Part shown: in pieces, positions 32,591 through 42,201 of the stretch | How the letters are laid out: each line of letters begins with the position of its first letter | Position numbering within the stretch: the stretch's first letter is position 1 | Source of the DNA: Clostridia bacterium | GTDB taxonomy: Bacteria > Bacillota > Clostridia > Oscillospirales > Acutalibacteraceae | Assembly (NCBI GenBank): GCA_017516485.1 | Contig: JAFXCH010000018.1 | Coordinates: 1 to 44,920 of the forward strand | Direction: 5' to 3' | Length of the DNA stretch: 44,920 nucleotides | The notes under the pieces: generated by a model | The model's database searches: none | What the model was told of the DNA's origin: nothing | Seen by the model: only the letters and a program-made list of their open reading frames with translations | Made by a program: the position numbers and the translations under genes

Positions 32591-34255
32591 ATGATCAAAT
32601 TTTTCAGGTTTGTATTTAAAATATTCATTACGCTTACCGTAACCTTTTCCTCGCTATTCTCCCCTGCTGTCATCACACCGCCGAGTGAGAATCTTGACTT
32701 TGATGTGCTTGAATACCCCAAGGAGGCAGTCAAAACTCTTGCCGAGTGTGGTGTTACTGTAGAAGAACTTAAATCCCGTGCAGACGCTGAGCCTGAAGCG
32801 TACGAAGGTTGCAAGGGTTATGACGATATAAACGGTATTTTCATTTCTCCGTATTATACGGCAAAAATCGGCGACAGAGACATTCCCGTTTATGCGACAA
32901 CAGTTTTCCTCGGCGAGACACAGTACGGCGAATTACACTCTTTTTCGGAAGTTTATTTCGATGAAGGCGAAGATTTTTCATTCAATATTGAGTTGACTTC
33001 GGCTGATTTCAGAATCAAGAATGCAATCTGCCTGCCTGAAAAGCTCGGCGTTGGGGCAAACTGCTCAGGCGGAGTTATGACAGCAAGCATCAACGATTTC
33101 GGCATATACACCTTCCTTTTCAACAATGCGTCTCAGGCTTGTGCTTATACAGTATTTGTAAGAGAACGAATTGACGAAGACGCAGAAATTGCCGCTTACA
33201 AAGAACAGTACGGCGAAGAAAATGTTTTAGTTGTCGACAGCGAGCTTACCGTAACACCATACGCTCATTTTGAAGAAGAAAACTTTGTTGTGTATCTGCG
33301 ACAAGGTGCTTACGTGCTTGCAGAGCATATGCATGACATAAGAAGTCAAGAGGACGAAAACAAATACATCGAGGACGGCGCCGTTGAAGATAACGCCATA
33401 GGTCTGACAAGACGCCCGTTTGTAAACTTTTACAACTGCAAGAATATCAAATTAGTAGGCAGAGGTGTACTTGACCTTTCTCACCTTGACCGCAGAGAAC
33501 GCAGAGGTCTTGTATTTACAGAGTGCAGTAACATTGAGGTTAAAGGTTTAAAAATCATCAACTCGCCTGAGTGGTCTTTCATTACTTACCACTGTCAGAA
33601 TGTAAAAATCAAGGATGTTGACATATTCGGTTACAAAATGAATTCCGATGCATTTGCAATATGCAACACACAGGGCAGCACAATAGAGCGCTGCTTTGCA
33701 CGAAGCGGTGACGACCTGTTTGACGTAAAGGCACTCGGTGCAGCAGAACCGTCAGCCAGCGAAAACATCACATTTTCAGACTGTGTCGCATGGGGCGGCA
33801 AGGCAAGATGCTACGGCATACATGGCGAAGTAAACAGAGCTATACGCAACATCACATTCAAAGACAGCGCAGTTATCTGCCGCGATGCAACGTGGAATAA
33901 CAACAGAGTCGCTTCCCTTGCAGTTGTTGTCGAGCTTGCAGGAGGCAGTATTGACGGCGTAACGTTTGACAACATCGAAATTTTCCGTGACGACGGCAGA
34001 GCTATGATGTGCACAGTATTCACCGAAGAAATCGGTGATATGGACACAGTACCTATATATAACTTCACTGCTGACAATGTTGTATTCAAAAACATTAAAT
34101 ACAACGCGGCTATGAAATCGAAATTCTCCGCTGCAAACGAAACAAACACGGTAAACGTAACGGTTGAAAACGTACAGAGCGGTTGCTTAAGTTCAGAAAA
34201 GCACAACAATCTGATGTTTGAAACCGATGAATTCGCAAACGTAACATATAAATAA
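32591..34255 (+). CDS. Exported GH28-like right-handed beta-helix glycosidase
   Basis: A 554-residue protein with an N-terminal signal or anchor (about 3-25). An N-terminal beta domain (to about 240) precedes a polygalacturonase-like beta-helix with GLVFTECSNIEVKGLKI and the active-site region NSDAFAI (Asp353) and RSGDDLFDVK (Asp374, Asp375). The three Asp match the GH28 catalytic triad; the surrounding NTD/GHG pattern is altered, as in GH49- or rhamnogalacturonase-like relatives. Probable pectin or other uronate glycan hydrolase. ATG 32591 has AAGGAG 9 nt upstream; another ATG two codons earlier lies too close to it. Confidence 0.78.
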   Translation: MIKFFRFVFKIFITLTVTFSSLFSPAVITPPSENLDFDVLEYPKEAVKTLAECGVTVEELKSRADAEPEAYEGCKGYDDINGIFISPYYTAKIGDRDIPVYATTVFLGETQYGELHSFSEVYFDEGEDFSFNIELTSADFRIKNAICLPEKLGVGANCSGGVMTASINDFGIYTFLFNNASQACAYTVFVRERIDEDAEIAAYKEQYGEENVLVVDSELTVTPYAHFEEENFVVYLRQGAYVLAEHMHDIRSQEDENKYIEDGAVEDNAIGLTRRPFVNFYNCKNIKLVGRGVLDLSHLDRRERRGLVFTECSNIEVKGLKIINSPEWSFITYHCQNVKIKDVDIFGYKMNSDAFAICNTQGSTIERCFARSGDDLFDVKALGAAEPSASENITFSDCVAWGGKARCYGIHGEVNRAIRNITFKDSAVICRDATWNNNRVASLAVVVELAGGSIDGVTFDNIEIFRDDGRAMMCTVFTEEIGDMDTVPIYNFTADNVVFKNIKYNAAMKSKFSAANETNTVNVTVENVQSGCLSSEKHNNLMFETDEFANVTYK

Positions 34256-34259
34256 AAAA

Positions 34260-34292
34260 ACAAAAGGACTGTTCTATGAACAGTCCTTTTGT
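34260..34292. terminator. Bidirectional terminator between convergent genes
   Basis: Perfect 15-bp stem (34260-34274 with 34278-34292) with a 3-nt loop and A/T tracts on both sides, between the GH28-like gene and the DUF6056-like gene. Confidence 0.88.
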
Positions 34293-35836
34293 TATACCTT
34301 TTCAGCCATATACTTATCATAATATTCTTCAAACTCTTCAGGAGTTACCGTAACAATCTCTGCACTTTTATCATCTATACCGTAAAACGCTTTGTATCTG
34401 GGCTTTTGAATTTCTTCAATAGGTGTGGCCGTCCACACAAAGCTACGATTAGGCAAAGATGAAACGACGATTTGCTTTTCACCTCGTTCTGCTTGCAGTA
34501 ATGCAAACTCGTTACGTTTTTTATCGTGATTATAAATCGTTGCAAAAACGCCTGTATATATCACAACTGCAGCAACTGACACAATTGACAGCGCACCGAA
34601 GAGCTTTTTAAAATTCGTGTTACTGATAATGTTACTCTCATAGACCACATGTCCGAACAGATCGACCGCAAAAAGCATTGAGAGCAGATAAGAAACATAG
34701 AAGCATCGTGGGCCTATAGGTGAAACTACCATCAGCGGCAACACTGATATCGGAGCACAAACAAACGGCAATATCATTTTCAGCACGCGTTGCTTCTCGA
34801 TGCAAAGCAGAATAACCGCAAGAGCAGAAATAAAATACGCTATACCAACCGTTATAACCGCATTCATAAGCAATCTCGGCATAAGCACATATCTTAAGCA
34901 TATAGCAAGCGTACACACACCATTTACAGATATCGCGGCAATTGCACACTTCTTGCGTTTGACACAACTGCTTTTCTTGACAAAAAGCACCGTGATAACC
35001 AACAGTAATACGCTTATTACAACGCAAAGAGCATAGTTATATCCGAACAAATACTCGCAAATAAAGTATCCGTTGCCTTGCAGATTATATCTTCCGGTAG
35101 TGCTTTTTCTATATCCGTCAGTACCTTTCAAAACAGAAAGATATGCCGAATTGCTGAACATAATTACTGCACCGATAACGGCACCAATCAAAAAAGCAAT
35201 ATGTACGCTGTAAAATCTTTTAAAACGCACCGCAACAAAAACTATCACGGCAAAGCCGAAGAAAACATTAAAAACCGTAATATTTTCTATAAACAGCGCA
35301 CCGCATAAGCCCATCAAAAAAGTAATCGGCCATAAATGCTTTTTATATACCGGTGTATCCTGCGCGGTAATATTGCTCACCATAAAAATGTATGAAACTG
35401 CAATTACAGCCGAAGGCACATAATTAGCGAAGCCCGAAGCCCACGCAACCGCTTGTGCAAACATACTCCTCGACATAAAAATGAACAATATCATCGCCAG
35501 CAAAAGAGAGGCATTTCTTTTGTGATTCGTGTACTTATAGCAAAGCCAGCACGAAACATAATAAAACAGTGCCATCAGCACTACTTTCAACAGCTTACTT
35601 CTGGTAATGGCAAGCACGAGGAAATTGCCAAGATAACGGCCGTTGTAATTATCAAAAAATATATCAAGCCTTTTTATACCCTCTGCACTGCCCCACGCCC
35701 AATCATCACCTGCGTAAGGAAACAGAAACGCCAGCACGGCAAAAGCCGAAAACATCAACGCACTTATTATTGCAAAAGATAAGACAGAAGAAGATTTATC
35801 GTTGCTTGCAGCTGATAAATTTCTCTCACTCTTCAT
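34292..35836 (-). CDS. Polytopic membrane protein, DUF6056/GT-C-like
   Basis: A 514-residue membrane protein with about ten to twelve hydrophobic helices and a soluble C-terminus of about 90 residues. PYAGDDWAWG (Asp44, Asp45) just after the first helix fits the catalytic acidic pair of GT-C glycosyltransferases, and the repeated YLGNFLVL-type loop fits DUF6056-like proteins of capsule and teichoic acid loci. The role is probably transfer of a sugar from a lipid carrier on the outer face. No other cell-wall gene is adjacent. AAGGAAG precedes the ATG. Confidence 0.7.
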   Translation of the reverse strand: MKSERNLSAASNDKSSSVLSFAIISALMFSAFAVLAFLFPYAGDDWAWGSAEGIKRLDIFFDNYNGRYLGNFLVLAITRSKLLKVVLMALFYYVSCWLCYKYTNHKRNASLLLAMILFIFMSRSMFAQAVAWASGFANYVPSAVIAVSYIFMVSNITAQDTPVYKKHLWPITFLMGLCGALFIENITVFNVFFGFAVIVFVAVRFKRFYSVHIAFLIGAVIGAVIMFSNSAYLSVLKGTDGYRKSTTGRYNLQGNGYFICEYLFGYNYALCVVISVLLLVITVLFVKKSSCVKRKKCAIAAISVNGVCTLAICLRYVLMPRLLMNAVITVGIAYFISALAVILLCIEKQRVLKMILPFVCAPISVLPLMVVSPIGPRCFYVSYLLSMLFAVDLFGHVVYESNIISNTNFKKLFGALSIVSVAAVVIYTGVFATIYNHDKKRNEFALLQAERGEKQIVVSSLPNRSFVWTATPIEEIQKPRYKAFYGIDDKSAEIVTVTPEEFEEYYDKYMAEKV

Positions 35837-35945
35837 AACAAAATCTTCCTTAAATTTCGATTTGCATAAAATATTATACTATCAATACAATAAAAGTCAA
35901 TATTCTACAAAGCACTGCAAATTATTACACCGCAAACATATACTA

Positions 35946-35976
35946 AAAAAATCCCCACGGATGAATCCGAGGGGAT
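35946..35976 (-). terminator. Terminator of the lipoprotein gene
   Basis: ATCCCC-A-CGGAT paired with ATCCG-A-GGGGAT (one internal mismatch), followed on the minus strand by seven T. It lies 8 nt beyond the lipoprotein stop. Confidence 0.8.
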
Positions 35977-35983
35977 AAAAGTT

Positions 35984-36784
35984 TTATGAGAAAGTAAAAT
36001 AGTTCAGCAGTGTATCGGTTTTATCATTCTGAAATGAGCCTACAGTAACAGATACTATATTATTACCTACCCTATAACTGATAATAACCGAATAGTAATT
36101 AACACCGCGAATAACTCCGTTCAGCTTCAGTGCATCAAAGTTTCTGCCTTTTACGGTTACTTCCTGATAACTGACATCAACTTTACTGTAACCCATATTT
36201 GAAAAAGAAGATTTTATAGTTGGAATCTGAGATTCAAGAATCTCTTGATTACTGTATTTTGACAGCACAGCGGCATTCACTTTTTCAAAATTAATATTCA
36301 GACTGTCGCCGGTTGCTTCGTTAATAGCATAAAAAGCATAAACAATGTTGGCTTTTTCGAGCTGTTCCATAACCGAATCATCAACATAATTACCGACTAT
36401 ATTGTTCAGCTTCAATATCTGCTCTTCATTATAAACAGTCCAATTGCTCGGCAGAACACAGCTCAACCCCATAAAATCATTTTTATAACCGTTGCCGCTG
36501 ATATTACCGATTGAAAAGTTTGGTATCGTCGTATTTTCTTCGTCGAAAAGCGTACCTTCCATCGGTTCCGTATAATCAATATACGGCACGGTGGTAACTA
36601 TATCATCGGAATTTTTATCATCGTCGTCAAGCTCAACATCTTCGTCTTCTATTTTTTCAAGTTCATCTGTCATTTCTTCTTTTTCGTCGTCATTGTCTTT
36701 GTCATCATCTTTATCAAAACCGCTGCAAGCGCAAAGGCTGAACATAAGAATGAGAGCTAAAAACAAACTCCAAAACTTTTTCAT
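35984..36784 (-). CDS. Lipoprotein with an acidic linker, function unknown
   Basis: A 266-residue protein with a signal peptide and a lipobox LCAC at about 17-20, so it is lipid-anchored outside the membrane. Residues about 23-62 are almost entirely Asp, Glu and Lys (the D/E-rich tether also creates a false Ser-rich frame on the other strand). The remaining globular domain (FMGLSCVLPSNWTVYNEEQ, then NYYSVIISYRVGNNIVSVTVGSF) looks like the PsbP/DUF1795-like fold used in substrate-binding or stress lipoproteins; that is a guess. Monocistronic with AAGGAGG before the ATG. Confidence 0.78.
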   Translation of the reverse strand: MKKFWSLFLALILMFSLCACSGFDKDDDKDNDDEKEEMTDELEKIEDEDVELDDDDKNSDDIVTTVPYIDYTEPMEGTLFDEENTTIPNFSIGNISGNGYKNDFMGLSCVLPSNWTVYNEEQILKLNNIVGNYVDDSVMEQLEKANIVYAFYAINEATGDSLNINFEKVNAAVLSKYSNQEILESQIPTIKSSFSNMGYSKVDVSYQEVTVKGRNFDALKLNGVIRGVNYYSVIISYRVGNNIVSVTVGSFQNDKTDTLLNYFTFS

Positions 36785-37015
36785 AGCAAAAACCTCCTTG
36801 AAAATTTTTTGTTATACTAATTTTAACAAAATTCGACATCAAGGTCAAGACTGCTGTGTAATTCAATCTTTTTTACAATACCGCTCTATCGCTTTACAGA
36901 CAAACTCGGCTGTAACTATAAATTCCGCACATCACCCGGATTATATAATAAATCCTAACTTATCACAATATATTTTCACAGGAGTAAGAGCATAACTATT
37001 TTCTTTTTTGCAATA

Positions 37016-37044
37016 TTGACACTTTTTGACTGCAATGCTATAAT
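37016..37044 (+). promoter_or_regulatory. Perfect consensus promoter for the SGNH hydrolase
   Basis: TTGACA (37016-37021), 17 nt spacer, TATAAT (37039-37044), 30 nt before the ATG. The rest of the 290-nt gap 36785-37074 shows no gene. Confidence 0.8.
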
Positions 37045-37074
37045 TTAGCTGACAAAACATTAAGGAGAAAAACG

Positions 37075-37920
37075 ATGAAAAGATTAATTGCTTTTGCTCT
37101 CAGTATTGCTTTGATATTCGGTCTGTCTGCATTTGGTACAAGTGCCGCAGACGAAAAACCGTTTTACCTTGTACTCGGTGACTCCATAGCCTACGGCTCG
37201 GGCATTTCAAACTCACGCGAAGCCTGCTACGGAAAAATTGTTGCCGATACCAACGGATACGAATACGCAAACCACGCAATTCCCGGCCACACAACTACAA
37301 ACCTAATTAACAGACTTCAAGAAGAAGGAGTTATTGCCGATGTAAAAAAGGCAGATATTATCAGCATTTCTATCGGCGGAAACAACTTTCTTCTGGGCAA
37401 TCTTTTCGGCCTTATGTTCGACTCAATCGTACTTGATAAACACGATGCGTTTGACCGCATAGCGGACGGATTTTACAAGGATTTCTGCAAGATTGTTGAC
37501 ACAATCAACTCCTATAATAAAGATGCCGTCATTCTTATGCAGACACTCTACAATCCGCAGTCAGGTTATCTGAGAGAGCCTTATCAGCAGGGTGCTGACA
37601 GACTAAATGCCGCAATCAATCGCTATAACTCAGAACACCCCGGTGAAATTGTAATTATCGATGTCGGCTCGGCACTCGGTGACGATATGAATAACTACGC
37701 CGACGATGAAATTCATCCGAGTGCAAAGGGCAACGAAATAATTGCCGAGCTTATTATCGACAAGCTTTATGAAATCGAGCTTGGTACAGGTACAACGCCC
37801 GTTATTTCCGCACAAGGTAAAGATATAAATATTTCATCAGCGTTCACTGCACCGCTTAAAATTATGGGTGTTATATTCAACGCACTTTCGGTTATTTACA
37901 CATTCGTTTTATCAATGTAA
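37075..37920 (+). CDS. Secreted SGNH/GDSL-family hydrolase
   Basis: A 281-residue exported esterase. The signal peptide ends near SAADEK (25). Block I is GDSIAYG with Ser37; GHTTTN and the block III SIGGNNFL give the oxyanion residues; block V has Asp211 and His214 in DEIHPSAKG. It probably deacylates glycans or lipids at the surface. The last 30 residues (FTAPLKIMGVIF and a further hydrophobic run) form a hydrophobic tail like that of the secreted esterase at 26785-27837. AAGGAG precedes the ATG; a repeat-type hairpin follows the stop. Confidence 0.87.
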   Translation: MKRLIAFALSIALIFGLSAFGTSAADEKPFYLVLGDSIAYGSGISNSREACYGKIVADTNGYEYANHAIPGHTTTNLINRLQEEGVIADVKKADIISISIGGNNFLLGNLFGLMFDSIVLDKHDAFDRIADGFYKDFCKIVDTINSYNKDAVILMQTLYNPQSGYLREPYQQGADRLNAAINRYNSEHPGEIVIIDVGSALGDDMNNYADDEIHPSAKGNEIIAELIIDKLYEIELGTGTTPVISAQGKDINISSAFTAPLKIMGVIFNALSVIYTFVLSM

Positions 37921-37940
37921 ACAAAGCCCTGTTAAAAATC

Positions 37941-37980
37941 AAACCTCCGCTTGCCGATTGCTTGGTAAACGGAGGTTTTT
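37941..37980. repeat. Hairpin repeat copy 1 (terminator-like)
   Basis: Outer stem AAACCTCCG / CGGAGGTTT (37941-37949 with 37970-37978), inner stem TTGCCGA / TTGGTAA with loop TTGC, then T tract. It lies between the SGNH hydrolase and a convergent gene. Confidence 0.85.
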
Positions 37981-38038
37981 TAATACAGAGTTTAATCACA
38001 ACACAGAGAAATCCGCTCTGCGTTTTTATCGTACAGAC

Positions 38039-40462
38039 TTACATCCTATCTTTGATTTTTGAGAAATCAAATTTTTTCAATTCCTGTATGGTAACAAGGT
38101 TGCGCTTGAGCAAGACACCGCAAGTAATTGCAGCGACAGCAACGAGTATAAACAAAATACCCAAAACAGGAACGGAAACAATGCAGATAAACGTAAGAAG
38201 GAGTGCGACTACCGCAATTGCGAACATAATACCATGATAACGCTTTTCTTCTTTTATCATCTTCAAGTCGAGAATATGCTCAACCGTACAAGCATCAATA
38301 TTCAGCTTATACAGTTCATTGATTTTTCTCTCTTCGGGAACTGTAGCGTTTTTGTTCTCTTTTATAGCGGTAAAGCAAATTACATTTTTATCATACTCAG
38401 AAGCAACGCCTACATTGTAAGCAAGCTTTCTGATACCGCCACCCGAAAAATCAACCGAATAAATCGACTGAACATTTTTAGATACATTCGCCATCGCTTC
38501 ATTTGCACCTGTATTTATTTTGTCATCAAGAGAGATAAATATAATTTTGTCCTCTTTAACAGACAGAACTTCCTTTACTTTAGTACAAATCTTCTGCGAA
38601 TTTGTACCGTCCATCCTTACTTTTATCAATGCTGATTCATCGTTGAGGTAATAAAGATAGCCGTTCTTAAGCGAAATAACGCTTCCTACATTTTCTGCGA
38701 TTATCTTACAATCGCTTCCGTCAATACGAGCTTTACAAAGAACTGCGTTATATCCGGAAATACGGGTGAAATACAGCCAGCCTGCCTGCTCAAATGCAAT
38801 GTCGGTGATAAAGAGCGGCCATTTCTTTCTGTCTGTTCCGTCTATATTGATATTTATAAGCATTCTGTTCTTTGAGCTGCCCACATAGTAGAACAACTTA
38901 TCGGCAACAATTTGGCAGAACTGATAAATGTTTTTCTCAATAAGTACAGCAGGTTCAGTTGAACCAAGCGATTTGACAAAAAGGTTTTTATTGTATTTAT
39001 TGGGAGCTTCAACAGTATAAACTACCTTGTTACCCATAAAGCCTTCAATCGTCATCTTACCTGTACCGATATCTGTAATTTCAAGACTTGTAAGGTCTGC
39101 AACCTTGGTGCTGGTTGCAAGCGGTGAAGTCGACACAGTACCACCCTGCTGATTTGCCGTATTTTTCTCTTTAGCTTTATAAACAAGCTTATTATCTTTA
39201 AAGAATACTATCTTTGAAATTCCTTCGATAACGTTAGTGGTATCGCCTGTTTCAAGATCAACGGAAACAAGGCTCTTTTTCAAACTGCCCTCGCCTTGTT
39301 TTTCAATCACAAATAATTTTTTGTTGCAGAGATAATAGTTTTCGGTATCGATTGCTTTTTTGGTGATTTTGCTTTCCTTTTTTTCGCCGAAATGGAATTT
39401 CTTCAAGTTACCGTTTTTACTGATATAGTAAAGAATATCCGCATAGTTGGTAATAGATTCCTTTATTCCCTTCAAAACAGCAACATCAAGAATTTTTCCG
39501 TCCACAGCAGGATAAAGGTTAAGTCCGTCACCTTCTGTTTCACTTGCTTTTATAAAATACAGATTACCGCTGATTTCGCACACATCCGAAATTCTATAGA
39601 ATTTATCAAGCTGCTCAACAATTTCCTGCGAATCCGAATATCCGCGCAAAGATTTGAGAACGGTTAAAGCCTCAGCTTTTTTCTGGCCATCGATAAGAGC
39701 TTTTGCTCTCTGATATTCTGCCTGTGCATCTATACCCTTAGCTGACAACTCTGCGACAATCTTTCTTTGCTTCTCCTCAACAAGTGTTTTGATTTCAGGA
39801 ATGTCTTTAACATCAGCATAGTTGGCAATTAAATCCATCGCCTTTATGCTGTTTATTTCGTTATTAAGTTCGTTTATTTCTTCAGGTGATGCACCATATT
39901 TGGCTGCACGCAAAGCAATCTTTTCAAGCGATTGGACAGTACTGTCTTTTTGGCTTAATATCATTGACGAAATTCGCTTATAAGCATCAAATTTGCTGTA
40001 AGCATCAAGGTCATCGTTTTTATACTCTTCCACTATTTCTGAAAGAATCGCTTTACAGCCTTCAATCTTATGAGCAAACGGCAATGCAACCGCCTTGAAA
40101 CTTGCAAGCCATGTATTTTTATCGTCTGCCGAAGTCTCTTTAAGCTCAGCTACAAGCTTATCGATTTCGGGAATCGAAAGGAATCGAGAATATGTAAAAG
40201 CTTCGCGGTCGTATTCCTCATAGAAAAGCTCGATATAAGCAAGTGCAGAAGATGAGTTCTTTATTCCTTCGATTTTTACGGCATTTGAATAAACAGGTGC
40301 CGCAGCAACATCTGTTACCGGAGCAGACTCTTCCGAAACGGGGATTACAGTATTTCCGCAATAGACACACTCAATCTCTTTGTTTTTTCTTTCTGATTCA
40401 ATCTTAAGCTTGGCACCGCAAGTGGGACATCTCATCGTTTTGAGAGTAATCTTTTCAGCCAT
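38039..40462 (-). CDS. Zinc-ribbon / helical / beta-propeller membrane protein, function unknown
   Basis: An 807-residue protein. It opens with a zinc ribbon (Cys12, 15, 32, 35: CPTCGAKL, CVYCGN). A helical region of about 70-300 follows with TPR/SEL1-like character (QRAKALIDGQKKAEALTVLKSL). Residues 310-740 are strand repeats with the Tyr-rich pattern of DUF5050-type propellers (LYYISKNGNLKKFHF, GWLYFTRISGYNAVLCKARIDG). Two membrane helices near 750-790 are followed by a short tail. Such proteins may sense or scaffold at the membrane; no function is known. AAGGAGAC precedes the ATG. Gap 40463-40737 holds only the next hairpin repeat. Confidence 0.75.
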   Translation of the reverse strand: MAEKITLKTMRCPTCGAKLKIESERKNKEIECVYCGNTVIPVSEESAPVTDVAAAPVYSNAVKIEGIKNSSSALAYIELFYEEYDREAFTYSRFLSIPEIDKLVAELKETSADDKNTWLASFKAVALPFAHKIEGCKAILSEIVEEYKNDDLDAYSKFDAYKRISSMILSQKDSTVQSLEKIALRAAKYGASPEEINELNNEINSIKAMDLIANYADVKDIPEIKTLVEEKQRKIVAELSAKGIDAQAEYQRAKALIDGQKKAEALTVLKSLRGYSDSQEIVEQLDKFYRISDVCEISGNLYFIKASETEGDGLNLYPAVDGKILDVAVLKGIKESITNYADILYYISKNGNLKKFHFGEKKESKITKKAIDTENYYLCNKKLFVIEKQGEGSLKKSLVSVDLETGDTTNVIEGISKIVFFKDNKLVYKAKEKNTANQQGGTVSTSPLATSTKVADLTSLEITDIGTGKMTIEGFMGNKVVYTVEAPNKYNKNLFVKSLGSTEPAVLIEKNIYQFCQIVADKLFYYVGSSKNRMLININIDGTDRKKWPLFITDIAFEQAGWLYFTRISGYNAVLCKARIDGSDCKIIAENVGSVISLKNGYLYYLNDESALIKVRMDGTNSQKICTKVKEVLSVKEDKIIFISLDDKINTGANEAMANVSKNVQSIYSVDFSGGGIRKLAYNVGVASEYDKNVICFTAIKENKNATVPEERKINELYKLNIDACTVEHILDLKMIKEEKRYHGIMFAIAVVALLLTFICIVSVPVLGILFILVAVAAITCGVLLKRNLVTIQELKKFDFSKIKDRM

Positions 40463-40689
40463 AAGTAAGTCTCCTTATACAATTTTTTATACTTGCAAAT
40501 TTGACGATTTGTAAAAATTTACTAAATCATTTTAACATTATCATATTTTTTTCGTAAAAGCAACAAAATAATACAAAACTTTCCATATTCAGCCAATTGT
40601 TTTGCAGAAAACTTGCGGTTACATTCACTTTTCTGTAAGTTATATTGCTTGCATCGGTATAATACTATCATTCTCAACTACCAACAGCA

Positions 40690-40728
40690 AAACCTCCGCT
40701 TGCCGATTACCGGTAAACGGAGGTTTTT
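40690..40728. repeat. Hairpin repeat copy 2 (terminator of the sulfatase gene)
   Basis: Outer stem AAACCTCCG / CGGAGGTTT, inner stem TTGCCG / CGGTAA with loop ATTAC. It ends 10 nt from the sulfatase stop, so it probably terminates that minus-strand transcript. Confidence 0.85.
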
Positions 40729-40737
40729 AAGCTATTA

Positions 40738-42144
40738 CTAAAATCTTTTCCAGAAATCCACGCCCCAAGGGTGTGCCTGTTCTTCCCAGTCATCACGATG
40801 CTTAAGAATTTTCTTTTTCATTTCATTGATTTTGTCTTTATACTCTTCACAATCTGCAAGGTTACGGGTTTCCCACGGGTCATTTTTTATATCATAAAGG
40901 AAAGTCCACTTATCCTCTTCACTGTCGCCGTTGCGGTACTCAATAAGCTTATAATTCTCATCTTTTACGCCGCGGACAAAGTTATCAAAAATAAGATACA
41001 GTTCATCGCGGAAAGTGTCACCATGGTTACCGTCAAGCAGTTGTGCAAAGCTTTTGCCGTCGACCGAAGACGGAATATCTATGCCGACTTTCTCGCAGAG
41101 TGTCGGGAAAATATCGTAGAGATAAACGTATGCATCGTTTCTCACATTCTGTGCTATCTCGGGACCTGCCATAACAAGCGGAACCCGCACGCCGTGCTCG
41201 TAAATATCTTCTTTACCGAGCCAACCGTGCTGACCGACCGCAAGACCGTTATCGCCTGTAAATACGATGATTGTATTATCCTCTTCACCCGACTGATGTA
41301 ATGCATCAAGCAATCTGCCGATTTCATAGTCAAGATGTGTTATCATCGCAAAGTACTCGGCGATATGGCGTTTTATTTCGCTCTCTTCACGGGGATATGC
41401 CGCCAGATGCTCATCACGGTGCACCATAAGCGGATAGTTAGTGTCAATAATCCGCTGAAAATTAGGCGGTAATTTAATTTTTTCGGGGTCATACATCTCA
41501 CGGAAGCTGTCGGGCATTGTACGTGGGTCGTGCGGTGCAAGATACGCCAGATACATAAAAAACGGCTTATCTTTGCCTGCGTTTTCATTGAGCAAATCAA
41601 TTGCCGCATCGGTAAGCAATGTGCTTGAATGCTTACCGGGGTCAAATTCATCGCAGTGCTGCGGCTGCGGATGATTATCACTGTAGAAATCTACAACAAA
41701 ATTGATTATGTTGTCATATTCACCGGTAGGGTCATAACGGCAGGTAGGCACATTCCAATGATCCCACATTCCGCCGAAGAAAATTTTTGCACCCTGAGTA
41801 AAGCTGCGTGCATAGGCAGGACAGCCGTTATGCCATTTGCCGAGTCCTATGGTTTCGTACCCGTTATTCTTAAAGGTTTCGGCAAGAGTTTTGTGCTCGG
41901 GCGGAATGTCACCGCCAAGCTCCTCGAGATGAAACGGATTGCGACCTGACAGCACCATCGCACGGCTTGGCATACAGACAGCACCGCAAGTGCCGCCTGC
42001 GATATGTGCACGGACAAAAGACGTGCCGCGCTGTGCAAGTTTATCAAGGTTTGGTGTGATAATTTCTTTGTTTCCCAATGCATTAATAGTGTCAAATCGT
42101 TGGTCATCGGTTATGATGAATAAAACATTCGGTTTTTTCTGCAT
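40738..42144 (-). CDS. Type I (S1 family) sulfatase
   Basis: A 468-residue sulfatase. The metal site starts with FIITDDQRFD (Asp13, Asp14). The CMPSRAMVLSGR signature at 57-68 has Cys57, which must be converted to formylglycine by an anaerobic sulfatase-maturating enzyme encoded elsewhere. GLGKWHNG and the distal FTGDNGLAVGQHGWLGKEDIYEHG complete the active site. There is no signal peptide, so it probably desulfates imported sugars in the cytosol (mucin, glycosaminoglycan or algal type cannot be decided). AAAGGTGG lies 9 nt before the ATG. Terminated by repeat copy 2. Confidence 0.93.
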   Translation of the reverse strand: MQKKPNVLFIITDDQRFDTINALGNKEIITPNLDKLAQRGTSFVRAHIAGGTCGAVCMPSRAMVLSGRNPFHLEELGGDIPPEHKTLAETFKNNGYETIGLGKWHNGCPAYARSFTQGAKIFFGGMWDHWNVPTCRYDPTGEYDNIINFVVDFYSDNHPQPQHCDEFDPGKHSSTLLTDAAIDLLNENAGKDKPFFMYLAYLAPHDPRTMPDSFREMYDPEKIKLPPNFQRIIDTNYPLMVHRDEHLAAYPREESEIKRHIAEYFAMITHLDYEIGRLLDALHQSGEEDNTIIVFTGDNGLAVGQHGWLGKEDIYEHGVRVPLVMAGPEIAQNVRNDAYVYLYDIFPTLCEKVGIDIPSSVDGKSFAQLLDGNHGDTFRDELYLIFDNFVRGVKDENYKLIEYRNGDSEEDKWTFLYDIKNDPWETRNLADCEEYKDKINEMKKKILKHRDDWEEQAHPWGVDFWKRF

Positions 42145-42201
42145 AAATGCACCACCTTTACTCTTGATTATAATATAACAAAAAGGAAATTACAACAAAA
42201 A

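Noticed and set aside
36591-36995. Serine-rich plus-strand frame resembling a low-complexity surface protein
   Set aside because: The Ser run is the complement of the Asp/Glu codons in the lipoprotein's acidic linker.
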